Source: Carnobacterium gallinarum DSM 4847 (lineage in GTDB: Bacteria > Bacillota > Bacilli > Lactobacillales > Carnobacteriaceae). Taken from it: a stretch of 64,000 bases of DNA. The notes beneath the pieces are model-generated. The model saw nothing but the letters and a program-made list of their open reading frames with translations, was not told the origin of the DNA and ran no database searches. Below are positions 17,335 through 25,964 of the stretch, piece after piece (position 1 is the first letter of the stretch; each line of letters opens with the position of its first letter). The stretch is from NCBI RefSeq assembly GCF_000744375.1, contig NZ_JQLU01000005.1:806001-870000 (forward strand), given 5' to 3'. A program made the translations under genes and the position numbers.

Positions 17335-17970
17335 ATGAATATTCTCATCGCCGATGACAGCCCAGAAATGGTGCAAATTCTCACAGCCTATTTGAAAAAA
17401 GCTGGATTTACTGTTTTTAGTGCTATTGATGGAGAAGAAGCACTAGATATTTTCTACCAAGAACAATTAGATTTAGCCATCTTAGACTGGATGATGCCGA
17501 AGCTAGATGGAATCCAAGTTACAAAAGAAATGAAAAAAGTTAGCCCTATCAAGGTTTTAATGCTGACTGCCAAAAGTGAAGGAGAGGATGAAGTCACCTC
17601 ATTGACTAGTGGTGCAGATGAATTTATCACAAAACCTTTTCACCCTCAAGTCTTACTGCTTCGTATTAAAAAATTACTGGGAATTAGCGATTCTATTCAA
17701 TTTCAAGACTTACTAATGGATCCGTTAACTATGAAAGTTTGGCGAAATGAGCATGCTCTGGAATTAACAAAAAAAGAATTTGAATTGTTTATGCTTCTGT
17801 ATAAAAATCGGGGGCATATCTTAACTCGTGAACAGTTATTAGTTGGCGTCTGGGGCATGGATTATGATGGAGTTCCTCGAACTGTAGATACTCATATCCG
17901 TCGATTACGAGAAAAAATTGGTGAAGAAAAAATAAGTACGAAGCGAGGAGTTGGCTATCTTATTGACTAA
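17335..17970 (+). CDS. OmpR/PhoB-family response regulator
   Basis: A 211-residue DNA-binding regulator. The receiver domain (1-115) has the acidic pair at Asp7/Asp8, the phosphoacceptor Asp51 in ILDWMMP, Thr in MLTAKSE and Lys in ITKPFHP. The C-terminal winged helix (about 120-211) shows LTKKEFELFMLLYKNRGHIL, REQLL and VDTHIRRLREKIG. It pairs with the overlapping histidine kinase gene. Target genes are unknown; the nearby PepSY lipoprotein is a reasonable candidate because such genes often accompany this kind of two-component system. AAAGGAG precedes ATG 17335. Confidence 0.93.
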   Translation: MNILIADDSPEMVQILTAYLKKAGFTVFSAIDGEEALDIFYQEQLDLAILDWMMPKLDGIQVTKEMKKVSPIKVLMLTAKSEGEDEVTSLTSGADEFITKPFHPQVLLLRIKKLLGISDSIQFQDLLMDPLTMKVWRNEHALELTKKEFELFMLLYKNRGHILTREQLLVGVWGMDYDGVPRTVDTHIRRLREKIGEEKISTKRGVGYLID

Positions 17971-19354
17971 ATTCAAATCTAGAATCAGCACAAAACTCAC
18001 TTTGACTCTATCTATCATTATATTTTTGAGTTTTTTATTCGTGGTGCTAATCAACACTGTATTTTTGCCACGTTATTATCTTTACAAAATGGAGAATAAA
18101 ATTGATACTGTGAGTCAAAAATTAAAAACTGGTTCCATAACAGAACAAGCAGAACAACTAGAAGAAGAGTATCAAGTAACTATTTTGAAACTGGATATGC
18201 AAAACATCTCGATTGATGACTTAAATGAAACGATTCGGACAGCCTTAACTCGAAAAGGAATTGCCCTTAACCGCTTTTGGATTACAGAAGAAACCTTAAA
18301 ACAATTAGCACAACAACCAACATCAATTCAAAAACGTTACAATCAGGGTAAACAAAAATCTAGCTTTTTAGTTAATCTTCAATTAGTTGATCAACATCTC
18401 TATCTAGTTGGAATTTCAATGGTGGATTTTTCTGAAACAGCAACAATTATCAACACATTTACTTTTATCTCATTAGGCTTTATTCTAATTATTGTACTAA
18501 TTCTAGTTTATTTTTCAACTAAAAAAATCACACAACCCTTAACTGAGTTAAAAGAAGTTGCTGAAAAAATTGCTCAATTTACCTTTGTTCAAGCTACACA
18601 ACTCCCACCAAATGAAATCGGTGAATTAGCTTTAAGTATTAATAAAATGAGTCATGATTTAGAACATTATCAGACTAGTCTACTAACTAAAAATCAACAA
18701 TTAAAACAATTTACCGCTGATTTAACTCATGAATTAAAAACACCTATCGCTATTATTAAAGCATATGGAAATGGCATCAAAGATGAATTAGATGATGGTA
18801 CTTATTTAGAAACCATCTTAACCCAAGCTGATTTATTAACGACTATTACAACTAAAATGTTGGATTACGCTAAATTAGAACAACAAGATTTACACTTAGA
18901 ATCCTTTTCAATCATTGAGTTACTGCACCAGCGAATAAACTTATTGCAACCTGTATTCAAAGAACAAAATAGCCATTTAATCATTCAGGGCGAAGCAGAG
19001 CTAAAACATTCCACAATTATTGGGGATAAACTTTTACTAGCACAAGTTTTTGACAACTTGTTAACAAATGCTCTTAAATACGCTACCATACCTGAACTTA
19101 CACTTAAATGGCAGGAAACAGCGACAACTCTCAAGTTAATGATTCGTAATCCAACGACATTAACAGCTGATTTTTCCACCGATAAGCTTTGGGAAGCCTT
19201 TTATGTTCATGAAAAATCTCGTAACAAAAATCTTTCTGGAACAGGTTTGGGTTTAGCCATTGTTAAAACCATTATGGAACAGCATGATTTTAATATTGAT
19301 TCAAAAATAGTCAATCAGGAGATTGAATTTTCTCTAGAATTCAAAAAAGCTTAG
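17963..19354 (+). CDS. Sensor histidine kinase
   Basis: Membrane sensor partner of the preceding regulator, about 463 residues. Transmembrane helices at about 12-35 and 160-182 flank an extracellular sensor of about 125 residues; a HAMP linker (STKKITQPLTELKEVAEKIA) leads to the phospho-acceptor His in FTADLTHELKTPIAIIKAYG and an ATPase domain with FDNLLTNALKYA and SGTGLGLAIVKTIME. I chose TTG 17963, which overlaps the regulator stop by 8 bases and has GAGGAG 12 bases upstream; TTG 17951 is the alternative but abuts that ribosome site. The overlap implies translational coupling. Confidence 0.9.
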   Translation: MTKFKSRISTKLTLTLSIIIFLSFLFVVLINTVFLPRYYLYKMENKIDTVSQKLKTGSITEQAEQLEEEYQVTILKLDMQNISIDDLNETIRTALTRKGIALNRFWITEETLKQLAQQPTSIQKRYNQGKQKSSFLVNLQLVDQHLYLVGISMVDFSETATIINTFTFISLGFILIIVLILVYFSTKKITQPLTELKEVAEKIAQFTFVQATQLPPNEIGELALSINKMSHDLEHYQTSLLTKNQQLKQFTADLTHELKTPIAIIKAYGNGIKDELDDGTYLETILTQADLLTTITTKMLDYAKLEQQDLHLESFSIIELLHQRINLLQPVFKEQNSHLIIQGEAELKHSTIIGDKLLLAQVFDNLLTNALKYATIPELTLKWQETATTLKLMIRNPTTLTADFSTDKLWEAFYVHEKSRNKNLSGTGLGLAIVKTIMEQHDFNIDSKIVNQEIEFSLEFKKA

Positions 19355-19375
19355 AAAATTTTTCTAAGCTTTTTT
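19343..19375 (+). terminator. Terminator of the two-component operon
   Basis: Perfect 16-base arms AAAAAAGCTTAGAAAA (19343-19358) and TTTTCTAAGCTTTTTT (19360-19375); the kinase stop codon is inside the left arm. Confidence 0.9.
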
Positions 19376-19401
19376 AGTTATTCACATCAAACAATCTTTG
19401 C

Positions 19402-19625
19402 TGTGGATAATCAGACTTATTTAGTTTATTTTCCCACAGATATTCACAAGTTATACACATAGTTATGCACAATTCACCATTAGCTTCCATTAAACTTATT
19501 AATAGCTATTTATTCACACTTTGTTTAGTTCAATAATGTATAACTCCTACCTAAACATCTCAAAACTGTGGATAACTTTTTATTTACACTCTATTTTAGA
19601 TGAGTTATACACATAGTTATGCACA
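19402..19625. promoter_or_regulatory. Cluster of seven DnaA boxes
   Basis: Seven exact TTATNCACA boxes in 224 bases: 19402-19410 (minus), 19451-19459, 19463-19471, 19510-19518 (plus), 19567-19575 (minus), 19605-19613 and 19617-19625 (plus). Near-matches lie at 19440-19448 and 19580-19588. Two of the minus-strand boxes are the high-affinity form TTATCCACA. A 23-base unit holding a TTATACACA/TTATGCACA pair 3 bases apart occurs twice (19449-19471, 19603-19625). No dnaA, dnaN or DNA-unwinding element is nearby, so this is more likely a DnaA-titration or regulation site (like the B. subtilis DnaA-box clusters or E. coli datA) than the origin. Confidence 0.8.
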
Positions 19626-19661
19626 TTTCACTTAATAATGTTAATAACTACCGATTTTTAA

Positions 19662-20279
19662 TTAATCTACCTCGATTAGTTTCCCATTGATTCCATCAAT
19701 TTTTAACTCTGTATCATTTTGACCATCTTCAAATTTCACCCCATAAACAATACGTTGATTGTCTTTTTCTAATGTCCATTCAGTTACATTTCCAGTTATT
19801 TTTTTATTATTCGCAACTGTCCCTGCTGATTCGATAGCTTTTTTAGGGGAAATTACATTAGTCAAATCTAATCCCTCTTCTTTTTTAGCGACTCCATTAC
19901 GTTCATCCTTATCTAACGGTTCTTGCTCTTCTTTTGAGATTTCTTTAGTTGTCGCATCTACTTTTAACTCATATTCGTTGGTTTCATCAATGCCTTTAAT
20001 TTTATATTTATATTGTCCAAAATCTGTACCTAGTTCAATTTTAGTAATAGCTGTATTCGGATGTTTATCTGTAAAGGCAGCAATTGCTTCATCTAAACTT
20101 ATTTTAAACTCTGTGTTTTTTAAACTTGTTGATGTTGGATGTGAACTGACTGTAAGTGATTCTGAGCTAGCAACACTACTAGTTACTCGTTGGTTCCCAT
20201 CATTATCATTGCCACATGCACCCAACAAACTAAGCGACACCAAACAAACTAAAGCAGTTATTATTTTTTTATTCATCAT
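19662..20279 (-). CDS. PepSY-domain lipoprotein
   Basis: A 205-residue exported lipoprotein. Signal peptide with lipobox LLGAC (lipid-modified Cys at about 21), a Ser/Thr-rich tether (about 30-52), then two PepSY repeats: ISLDEAIAAFTDKHPNTAIT...YELKVDATTKEI and ISPKKAIESAG...LKIDGINGKLIEVD. PepSY proteins are thought to bind or inhibit proteases or sense envelope conditions. ATG 20279 follows AAAAGGAG. The gene is convergent with the two-component operon, separated by the DnaA-box cluster, and could be part of the same envelope-sensing circuit. No terminator was found past its stop. Confidence 0.85.
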   Translation of the reverse strand: MMNKKIITALVCLVSLSLLGACGNDNDGNQRVTSSVASSESLTVSSHPTSTSLKNTEFKISLDEAIAAFTDKHPNTAITKIELGTDFGQYKYKIKGIDETNEYELKVDATTKEISKEEQEPLDKDERNGVAKKEEGLDLTNVISPKKAIESAGTVANNKKITGNVTEWTLEKDNQRIVYGVKFEDGQNDTELKIDGINGKLIEVD

Positions 20280-20378
20280 TTTTGTTCTCCTTTTAAATCT
20301 ACTCCATATTTAATTCAGTATACCAATAATTATGGTTTAATTCATCCGTCTAACGTCTGATTTCCTATAAATCAAAAA

Positions 20379-20412
20379 AAGCGACAAAAAACGCATGCGT
20401 CTTTTGCCACTT
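20379..20412 (-). terminator. Terminator of katA
   Basis: Seventeen-base arms, 20379-20395 and 20396-20412, pair fully if G-U is allowed (core ACGCA/TGCGT). On the minus strand the stem runs into a seven-T tract, 12 bases past the stop. Confidence 0.8.
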
Positions 20413-20423
20413 CTGTGAATGCT

Positions 20424-21881
20424 TTAAATTTTTATTCCTAAGCCTGCTGCAACTCTTGCTCCATATTCTGGATCAGCTTTTAGGAAGTGATGAATTTGGC
20501 GAGCCTTAATGAGGTCATCTTTTACTGGCATCATATGACCAACAATATTTTCAATTAAACGCGTTTGCTCATCCTCAGGTAAAAGACGATACAAATCGCC
20601 GGCTTGAGTATAATGATCGTCATCATCATAAGCAACCGCATCTGCCATTCCATGAACTTCAAAACTTGCTTGTTTATTAGCTGGTGTTTCTGTTGGACCA
20701 CCTAAGCTATTTGGTTCGTAATAAACTGAACCACCACCATTCGCATCTGTTCGCATTGCACCATCACGATGATAATTAGCAACTTCATTCTTCGGACGAT
20801 TAATTGGCAATAGATGACTATTTGTCCCCACACGATGACGATGAGCATCACCATAAGCAAATAAACGCCCTTGCAATAATTTATCTGGTGAAAAATCAAT
20901 GCCTGGTACAATGTTCCCTGGTGAAAAAGTTACTTGTTCTACCTCAGCAAAATAATTATCAGGATTACGATCTAGTACCATACGCCCCACTTCAATTAGC
21001 GGATAATCTTTTTGTGACCAAACTTTCGTGACATCAAATGGATTAAAACGGTACGTTTCAGCATCTTTCAACGGCATAATTTGCACACATAATTTCCAAG
21101 CTGGCGCATCTCCGTTTTCAATAGCATTGAATAAATCTTCTGTATGATGATCAGGGTTCTTGCCGTCCATTTCTTCGGCAACTTTAGCTGATAAATTCTT
21201 AATTCCTTGCTCTGTTTTAAAGTGATATTTTATCCAAACACTTTCTCCAGCAGCATTCGTCCATTTAAATGTATGACTACCAAAGCCATGCATATGGCGG
21301 AATGTTGCAGGAATACCACGATCTGACATTAAGATTGTAACTTGGTGTAAAGATTCTGGCGACAATGACCAAAAATCCCAGATTGCATTATGATTTTTCA
21401 AATGAGTTTGTGGATCACGTTTTTGAGTATGAATAAAATCAGGAAACTTAATCGCATCACGAATAAAGAAGATTGGTGTATTATTTCCAACAATGTCATA
21501 ATTTCCCTCTTCAGTATATAATTTCACTGCAAATCCACGAGGATCACGAGCTGTATCTGATGAGCCACTTTCCCCAGCAACTGTTGAAAATCGAGTGAAT
21601 ACGTCTGTTTTTTTTCCAACTTCTGATAAAAAATCAGCTTTTGTATACTTCGTTACATCATTCGTTACTTCAAAATAACCATGTGCTCCTGCACCTTTAG
21701 CATGAACTACTCGTTCTGGAATACGTTCGCGGTTAAAATGAGCTAACTTTTCTAGTAATGCAACATTTTGGATTAATACGGGGCCACGATTACCGGCAGT
21801 CATTGAATTTTGATTGTCTCCAATTGGTGCTCCTGCATCAGTTGTCAAATTGGCTTTCTGGCTGTCTAAATTTTTAGTCAC
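20424..21881 (-). CDS. katA: Heme catalase
   Basis: Clade 3 monofunctional catalase of 485 residues converting H2O2 to water and oxygen; needs exogenous heme in lactic-acid bacteria that cannot make it. The distal His lies in [16 protein letters not shown], the distal Asn in [19 protein letters not shown], and the proximal heme-ligand Tyr in [13 protein letters not shown]. Start is GTG 21881 with AGAGGTGA 6 bases upstream, matching the MTKNLDSQK family start. A good promoter (21937-21965) and an inverted repeat over its start site precede it; a strong terminator follows. Catalase is common in Carnobacterium and scarce in many other lactic-acid bacteria. Confidence 0.97.
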   Translation of the reverse strand: MTKNLDSQKANLTTDAGAPIGDNQNSMTAGNRGPVLIQNVALLEKLAHFNRERIPERVVHAKGAGAHGYFEVTNDVTKYTKADFLSEVGKKTDVFTRFSTVAGESGSSDTARDPRGFAVKLYTEEGNYDIVGNNTPIFFIRDAIKFPDFIHTQKRDPQTHLKNHNAIWDFWSLSPESLHQVTILMSDRGIPATFRHMHGFGSHTFKWTNAAGESVWIKYHFKTEQGIKNLSAKVAEEMDGKNPDHHTEDLFNAIENGDAPAWKLCVQIMPLKDAETYRFNPFDVTKVWSQKDYPLIEVGRMVLDRNPDNYFAEVEQVTFSPGNIVPGIDFSPDKLLQGRLFAYGDAHRHRVGTNSHLLPINRPKNEVANYHRDGAMRTDANGGGSVYYEPNSLGGPTETPANKQASFEVHGMADAVAYDDDDHYTQAGDLYRLLPEDEQTRLIENIVGHMMPVKDDLIKARQIHHFLKADPEYGARVAAGLGIKI

Positions 21882-21906
21882 GACTAATCACCTCTTTTTT
21901 TTATTT

Positions 21907-21926
21907 CTATTCTCAAATCAGAATAG
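21907..21926. promoter_or_regulatory. Inverted repeat in the katA leader
   Basis: CTATTCT (21907-21913) and AGAATAG (21920-21926) with a 6-base spacer, immediately downstream of the predicted katA transcription start (about 21930). It does not match the PerR box, so the binding protein is unknown. Confidence 0.45.
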
Positions 21927-21936
21927 TTCTTTTATA

Positions 21937-21965
21937 AGTATAACTAGGAATTTTTTTAGAATCAA
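21937..21965 (-). promoter_or_regulatory. katA promoter
   Basis: Minus strand -35 TTGATT (21965-21960), 17-base spacer, -10 TATACT (21942-21937), about 55 bases before the GTG start. Confidence 0.65.
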
Positions 21966-22077
21966 TCTTCCTGCTTTAAAAAAACACATAAATAACAACT
22001 TATAAATAAAATAAGAAATGTTTAATACTACAACAGAGCCTCTAACGATAAAATTAAATAACTTTAAATTAATTTCG

Positions 22078-22917
22078 TCATTCTAAAATATTTAATTTTT
22101 GTAACCCATGTAAAATCCCATCATCTTCTGGCTTATCTGTAATTAAATTCGCAACTGCTTTCAATTCATCACGACCATTTTCCATCGCAATACCCGTTCC
22201 AACAATTTTTAGCATGTCAATATCGTTTAAACCATCTCCAAAAGCAGCAGACTGCTCAATAGGGATATGCAATAATTCTAAAAGCTTCACTATGCCGATT
22301 GCCTTTGAGCCATTATCTGGACAAACATCAACAGAATGAGGATTCCAACGCATAAAATTACAAGACGGAAATTCCTGACTATAGTACTGATCGAATTCTT
22401 CACTGGCATGTAACATACATTGATAAATGACCCGTTCTTCATAATATTCCTTTAAAATCGGGTGTTTCTTTTTAGATTTTCCCGAATATTTTACAAATAA
22501 ATTCACTAGAAAATGAGGTGGCGCAAAAGGTAAGCCTTGGGTAAGTCTTTTCTGCCAGCCATTCGGACTTAACGCCATAGAAGAGTTCCCAAGAATTTTT
22601 TCTGCTCCTGCAAAATCAATGGTTTGTTGATTTTTTTCAGCAGCTTGAGCTAGATGTTTTACAATACTTGGTTTCATTGAATTTTGATAGATCACTTCAT
22701 TTTTATGCACCACATATTGACCATTTAATGAAATATGGGTATCTATTCCCAGTTCGTCTATAATTTCTTTAATCCGAAATGGCGGACGACCTGTGGCAAT
22801 CGCAGGAATGATTCCTTGTTCTTTTAATTGTGCAATTGCTTCTTTAGCAGAAGGCGGAATCTGCCGTTTACTATCTAACAACGTACCATCAATATCAAAA
22901 AATACAATTTTATACAT
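22078..22917 (-). CDS. Cof-type HAD phosphatase
   Basis: A 279-residue HAD hydrolase with C2 cap. Motif I FFDIDGTLLDSKRQI (nucleophile Asp at 8), motif II PAIATGRPPFR, motif III Lys in the GSKAIGIVKLLE segment, motif IV AAFGDGLNDIDMLKIVG. Substrate unknown; family members dephosphorylate sugar phosphates and similar metabolites. ATG 22917 has a weak ribosome site (GGAGAATG). It is a second, distinct paralogue of the HAD gene at 12727. A cre-like sequence upstream (22974-22987) could link it to carbon catabolite control, with low certainty. Confidence 0.85.
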   Translation of the reverse strand: MYKIVFFDIDGTLLDSKRQIPPSAKEAIAQLKEQGIIPAIATGRPPFRIKEIIDELGIDTHISLNGQYVVHKNEVIYQNSMKPSIVKHLAQAAEKNQQTIDFAGAEKILGNSSMALSPNGWQKRLTQGLPFAPPHFLVNLFVKYSGKSKKKHPILKEYYEERVIYQCMLHASEEFDQYYSQEFPSCNFMRWNPHSVDVCPDNGSKAIGIVKLLELLHIPIEQSAAFGDGLNDIDMLKIVGTGIAMENGRDELKAVANLITDKPEDDGILHGLQKLNILE

Positions 22918-22973
22918 ACATTCTCCTGATCTTGTTTGTTTATTTTTTCACTTGTTCTATTTTACCTCTTTAA

Positions 22974-22987
22974 TTAAAGCGCTTCAA
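22974..22987. promoter_or_regulatory. cre-like site
   Basis: TTAAAGCGCTTCAA differs from the CcpA consensus TGWAANCGNTNWCA at one key position (TG is TT). It lies 57 bases upstream of the HAD gene start. Confidence 0.3.
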
Positions 22988-23052
22988 GTTAAGTTTTAGA
23001 TTCGTGAATTAAGTTATTTAACTTCAGTAAATTAATCTGAATCAATTCAAAA

Positions 23053-23091
23053 AGAACCTAGCTATGCGTATAGACGTCATGAACTAGATTC
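23053..23091 (-). terminator. Terminator of the thl-mvaA operon
   Basis: Imperfect stem built from GAACCTAGCTATGCG and CATGAACTAGATTC on the plus strand, followed on the minus strand by TTCTTTTTG. It closes the operon 20 bases past the small membrane-protein ORF. Confidence 0.55.
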
Positions 23092-23110
23092 CCTTTTAAG
23101 TTAGAACAGA

Positions 23111-23218
23111 TTAGCTTTTTTTATCATTTTGATCCTTCAACCATTTGGCACGTGACGTAAAGCCCCATGCCCCACAGCCAATAAGAATCAGAATGAAAAT
23201 GAATAACAACAAAGACAT
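23111..23218 (-). CDS. Small 35-residue membrane protein downstream of mvaA
   Basis: Begins MSLLLFIFILILIGCGAWGF, one transmembrane helix, then a short basic/polar tail ending DQNDKKS. The ribosome site GGTGAGAAG lies 5-10 bases before ATG 23218. It begins 28 bases after the mvaA stop, and the only terminator comes after it, so it is probably the last gene of the thl-mvaA transcript. The Cys inside GCGAW is not in a typical lipobox with a preceding charged segment. Function unknown. Confidence 0.55.
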   Translation of the reverse strand: MSLLLFIFILILIGCGAWGFTSRAKWLKDQNDKKS

Positions 23219-23246
23219 ACTTCTCACCACGATTCTTTTAAGAATT

Positions 23247-24536
23247 TTAGTTCCGTATCTTGTCTAAAATTTGTTGCGCTGTAGCTAAGTTTTGCGTTTT
23301 TTCTTGTTTTAATTTTGCAACTACTTCGTCGATTTCAGATTCCTTGGCTCCTGCATGAATAGCTAATGACTTAATCTGCAAGGACATATGTCCCTTTTGA
23401 ATTCCTTCTGATACCAGAGCTTTTAAGGCTGAAAAATTTTGTGCCAAACCAACGGAGACAATGATGCTAGCTAGTTCGGTTGCATATTGAATCTGCATCA
23501 ATTGTTGATTGACTTTCGCTAATGGTAAGACGCTAATTGCGCCACCAACGATTCCAACTGGCATTGGCAAAGTTAATTCCCCTGCTAGGTTTCCTGCTTC
23601 ATTGATACACCAATAGGACATCGCTTCATAACGACCATTTCGACTAGCGTAAGCATGGGCTCCAGCTTCAATCGCTCGAAAATCATTTCCCGATGCTAAA
23701 ACAACCGAATCAATGCCGTTCATAATGCCTTTATTGTGAGTGGCTGCTCGGTAAGGATCAAGGTGAGCATAGCGAGTCGCTTCAACAATTCGTTCCGCAA
23801 TCCACTGCCCATCATAATCAGCTGTAGTCAATTGTTTTGGATCAACTTCACACATAGCCGTTACCAATGACGCATCTCCATAATTACTAAGAATTTGCAT
23901 CAGAATCTCACCATGAATCCACTCTTTTATCGAACTTGCCGTCGCTTCTAAAATCGTGTTAATCATATTCGCACCCATTGCTTCTTGTACATCAATAATT
24001 AAATGGATTGTTAGAAATTCCGCTTCTCCTGTTTCATTTTCAATGACCCGCGTTTCAACTCGCTGCACTCCACCACCACGTTTTACAATTGATGGATAAG
24101 CAAGATTGGCAATCTCAATAATCTCAGCTTCTTTCTCTTGAACGACTCTCTTGGCTTCTTCTACATCGACTAAATCTTTAAAAATAAGCTGACCAATCAT
24201 GCAACGTTCTTTGATCTCTGTTTTAAAACCACCTAATGGACGTGCTAGTTTCGCTCCATTACTACTAGCGGCAATAACAGAAGGTTCCTCAACTACCATT
24301 GGCACAACTACATCTTTTCCATCTACTAGAAAATTCAAGGCCACACCTAAAGGTAATGGGAATTGGCTGATTTGGTTCTCAATCATATTGTCAGCAATGG
24401 TCTCACTTAAAAGCGGGTTCTCTATGAACAATTTGCCAGCTTCCGCTGTTACAAATCCTCTCTCGGTTAATAAGTTAATTCGCTCTTGACGACTTTTTTG
24501 ATAAAATTTAGAAATCATTGAATCCAACGTACTCAC
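23247..24536 (-). CDS. mvaA: Hydroxymethylglutaryl-CoA reductase (class II)
   Basis: Reduces HMG-CoA to mevalonate for isoprenoid synthesis; 429 residues. Class II residues are in place: catalytic Glu in VEEPSVIAASSNGAKLA, Lys in ATHNKGIMNGIDSVV, Asp in the FRAIEAGAHAYA region, and the C-terminal flap His in MSLQIKSLAIHAG. GTG start at 24536 overlaps the thiolase stop by 4 bases (GTGA), giving tight coupling. In Enterococcus the same two activities are fused as MvaE; here they are two adjacent ORFs. The downstream ORF is a small membrane protein. Confidence 0.96.
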   Translation of the reverse strand: MSTLDSMISKFYQKSRQERINLLTERGFVTAEAGKLFIENPLLSETIADNMIENQISQFPLPLGVALNFLVDGKDVVVPMVVEEPSVIAASSNGAKLARPLGGFKTEIKERCMIGQLIFKDLVDVEEAKRVVQEKEAEIIEIANLAYPSIVKRGGGVQRVETRVIENETGEAEFLTIHLIIDVQEAMGANMINTILEATASSIKEWIHGEILMQILSNYGDASLVTAMCEVDPKQLTTADYDGQWIAERIVEATRYAHLDPYRAATHNKGIMNGIDSVVLASGNDFRAIEAGAHAYASRNGRYEAMSYWCINEAGNLAGELTLPMPVGIVGGAISVLPLAKVNQQLMQIQYATELASIIVSVGLAQNFSALKALVSEGIQKGHMSLQIKSLAIHAGAKESEIDEVVAKLKQEKTQNLATAQQILDKIRN

Positions 24537-25717
24537 ACTCCAGTATTCATTTCAATAATCATTGCGACACCGATTCCGCCACCAACGCACAATGACGCTA
24601 AACCAGTTTTTTTCTTTGTTTGTTTTAATTCTTGTAGCAAAGTTGTGACAATTCTTGATCCAGATGCACCAATTGGATGGCCTAAAGCAATCGCGCCACC
24701 GTAAATATTCAGTTTTTCAGCTGGAATTTCTAAATCTCTAGCAACCGCAATGGATTGTGCAGCAAAAGCTTCATTTAATTGAAACAAATCAATCTCATCT
24801 AGCGTGTAATTCCCTTTTTTAAGAACTTCTTTAACAGCATAGTAAGGCGCATATCCCATGATAGCTGGATCAATCCCTACTTCTGAGCTTGCTTTAATTG
24901 TTGCTAGATAAGGAATTCCTTGAGCTTCTGCATGTTCTTTAGACATTAATAGTAAAGCAGATGCACCATCATTAATTCCCGAAGCATTTCCTGCTGTGAC
25001 AGTACCTCCCTCTTTAAAGACAGTTCGTAAGGTTGCTAATTTTTCTCGCGGCGAATTGCCTCGAATCGTTTCATCTTGGCTAAATACAGTTCCATCCATG
25101 AGTTCAACTGAAACAATCTCATCAATAAACCGACCTTCTGCTTGAGCTTTTGCGGCTTTCATTTGTGAATCAAAAGCAAAATCATCTTGAGCTTCGCGAC
25201 TAATCTCGAATTGTTCTGCGATATTCTCTGCTGTAATTCCCATGTGGTAGTTACCAAATGCATCCGTTAAGCCATCTACTAACATACTACTGTGAAATTC
25301 TTTTGTATCAATCGTTTCTGGATGTTCCATCTTACTCGCTTCGACTAAATATGGAGCTTGTGACATATTTTCAGTTCCACCAACTACAACTACATCAGCT
25401 TCTCCTAGCTGAATCGCCTGTCTACCTAGCATAATTGCCTTCATTCCTGAACCACAAACCTCATTCACTGTCATAGCTGGAGCGCTGTAAGGAATACCAG
25501 CGTTAATTGAGATTTGGCGAGCAACATTTTGTCCTAATCCTGATTGTAAAACATTCCCGAAAATTACTTGATCTACTTGATCTGACGCAATCTTACCGCG
25601 TTTTAAAACTTCTTTAACAACGGTTTTCCCTAGTTCAATCGCAGATATTTCTTTCAGACTGCCTTTAAATTTTCCAATAGGTGTTCGCACTGCATCTATA
25701 ATAACGATTTCTTTCAT
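24533..25717 (-). CDS. Acetyl-CoA acetyltransferase (thiolase)
   Basis: Condenses two acetyl-CoA to acetoacetyl-CoA, the first step of the mevalonate pathway; 394 residues. The acyl-enzyme Cys is in VNEVCGSGMKAI, the catalytic His in YGGAIALGHPIGASGSR and the second Cys in ASLCVGGGIG. Length and motifs match biosynthetic thiolases (AtoB/ThlA). ATG 25717 follows AAAGGAGA. Operon partner mvaA overlaps it by 4 bases, and HMG-CoA synthase is divergent across 247 bases, so the three first mevalonate steps are side by side, as in Enterococcus mvaE/mvaS. Confidence 0.96.
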   Translation of the reverse strand: MKEIVIIDAVRTPIGKFKGSLKEISAIELGKTVVKEVLKRGKIASDQVDQVIFGNVLQSGLGQNVARQISINAGIPYSAPAMTVNEVCGSGMKAIMLGRQAIQLGEADVVVVGGTENMSQAPYLVEASKMEHPETIDTKEFHSSMLVDGLTDAFGNYHMGITAENIAEQFEISREAQDDFAFDSQMKAAKAQAEGRFIDEIVSVELMDGTVFSQDETIRGNSPREKLATLRTVFKEGGTVTAGNASGINDGASALLLMSKEHAEAQGIPYLATIKASSEVGIDPAIMGYAPYYAVKEVLKKGNYTLDEIDLFQLNEAFAAQSIAVARDLEIPAEKLNIYGGAIALGHPIGASGSRIVTTLLQELKQTKKKTGLASLCVGGGIGVAMIIEMNTGV

Positions 25718-25964
25718 AAGTAGTCTCCTTTAAACGTAATCATTAAACTACTTGCATTATATCACGGGAAATCTTAAAATTCGCGTAAAATTAATTAAAG
25801 AATCTCATGATTAAACATTCTCACTCCTTTTCTAGCGTAAAGTCATTTCAGCTTTTAAAGAATTTGCTAAATTTTAATTAGATTGAGCTATAGATGTTGT
25901 CTTTTCACTAGTTTTCTAATAAACTTAATATGTTGTAAAATACATTAACGAAAAGGGATTGCAT

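Noticed and set aside
19402-19625. Chromosomal replication origin
   Set aside because: DnaA boxes are present, but dnaA, dnaN, recF or rnpA-rpmH are not adjacent and no AT-rich 13-mer-type unwinding region is evident; titration or regulation is favoured.
19759-20313. 184-codon plus-strand ORF opposite the PepSY lipoprotein gene
   Set aside because: Shadow of the minus-strand gene, whose lipobox, PepSY repeats and ribosome site are clear.
21930-21945. PerR box near katA (TTATAAGTATAA)
   Set aside because: More than two mismatches to TTATAATNATTATAA, and it coincides with the -10 region.
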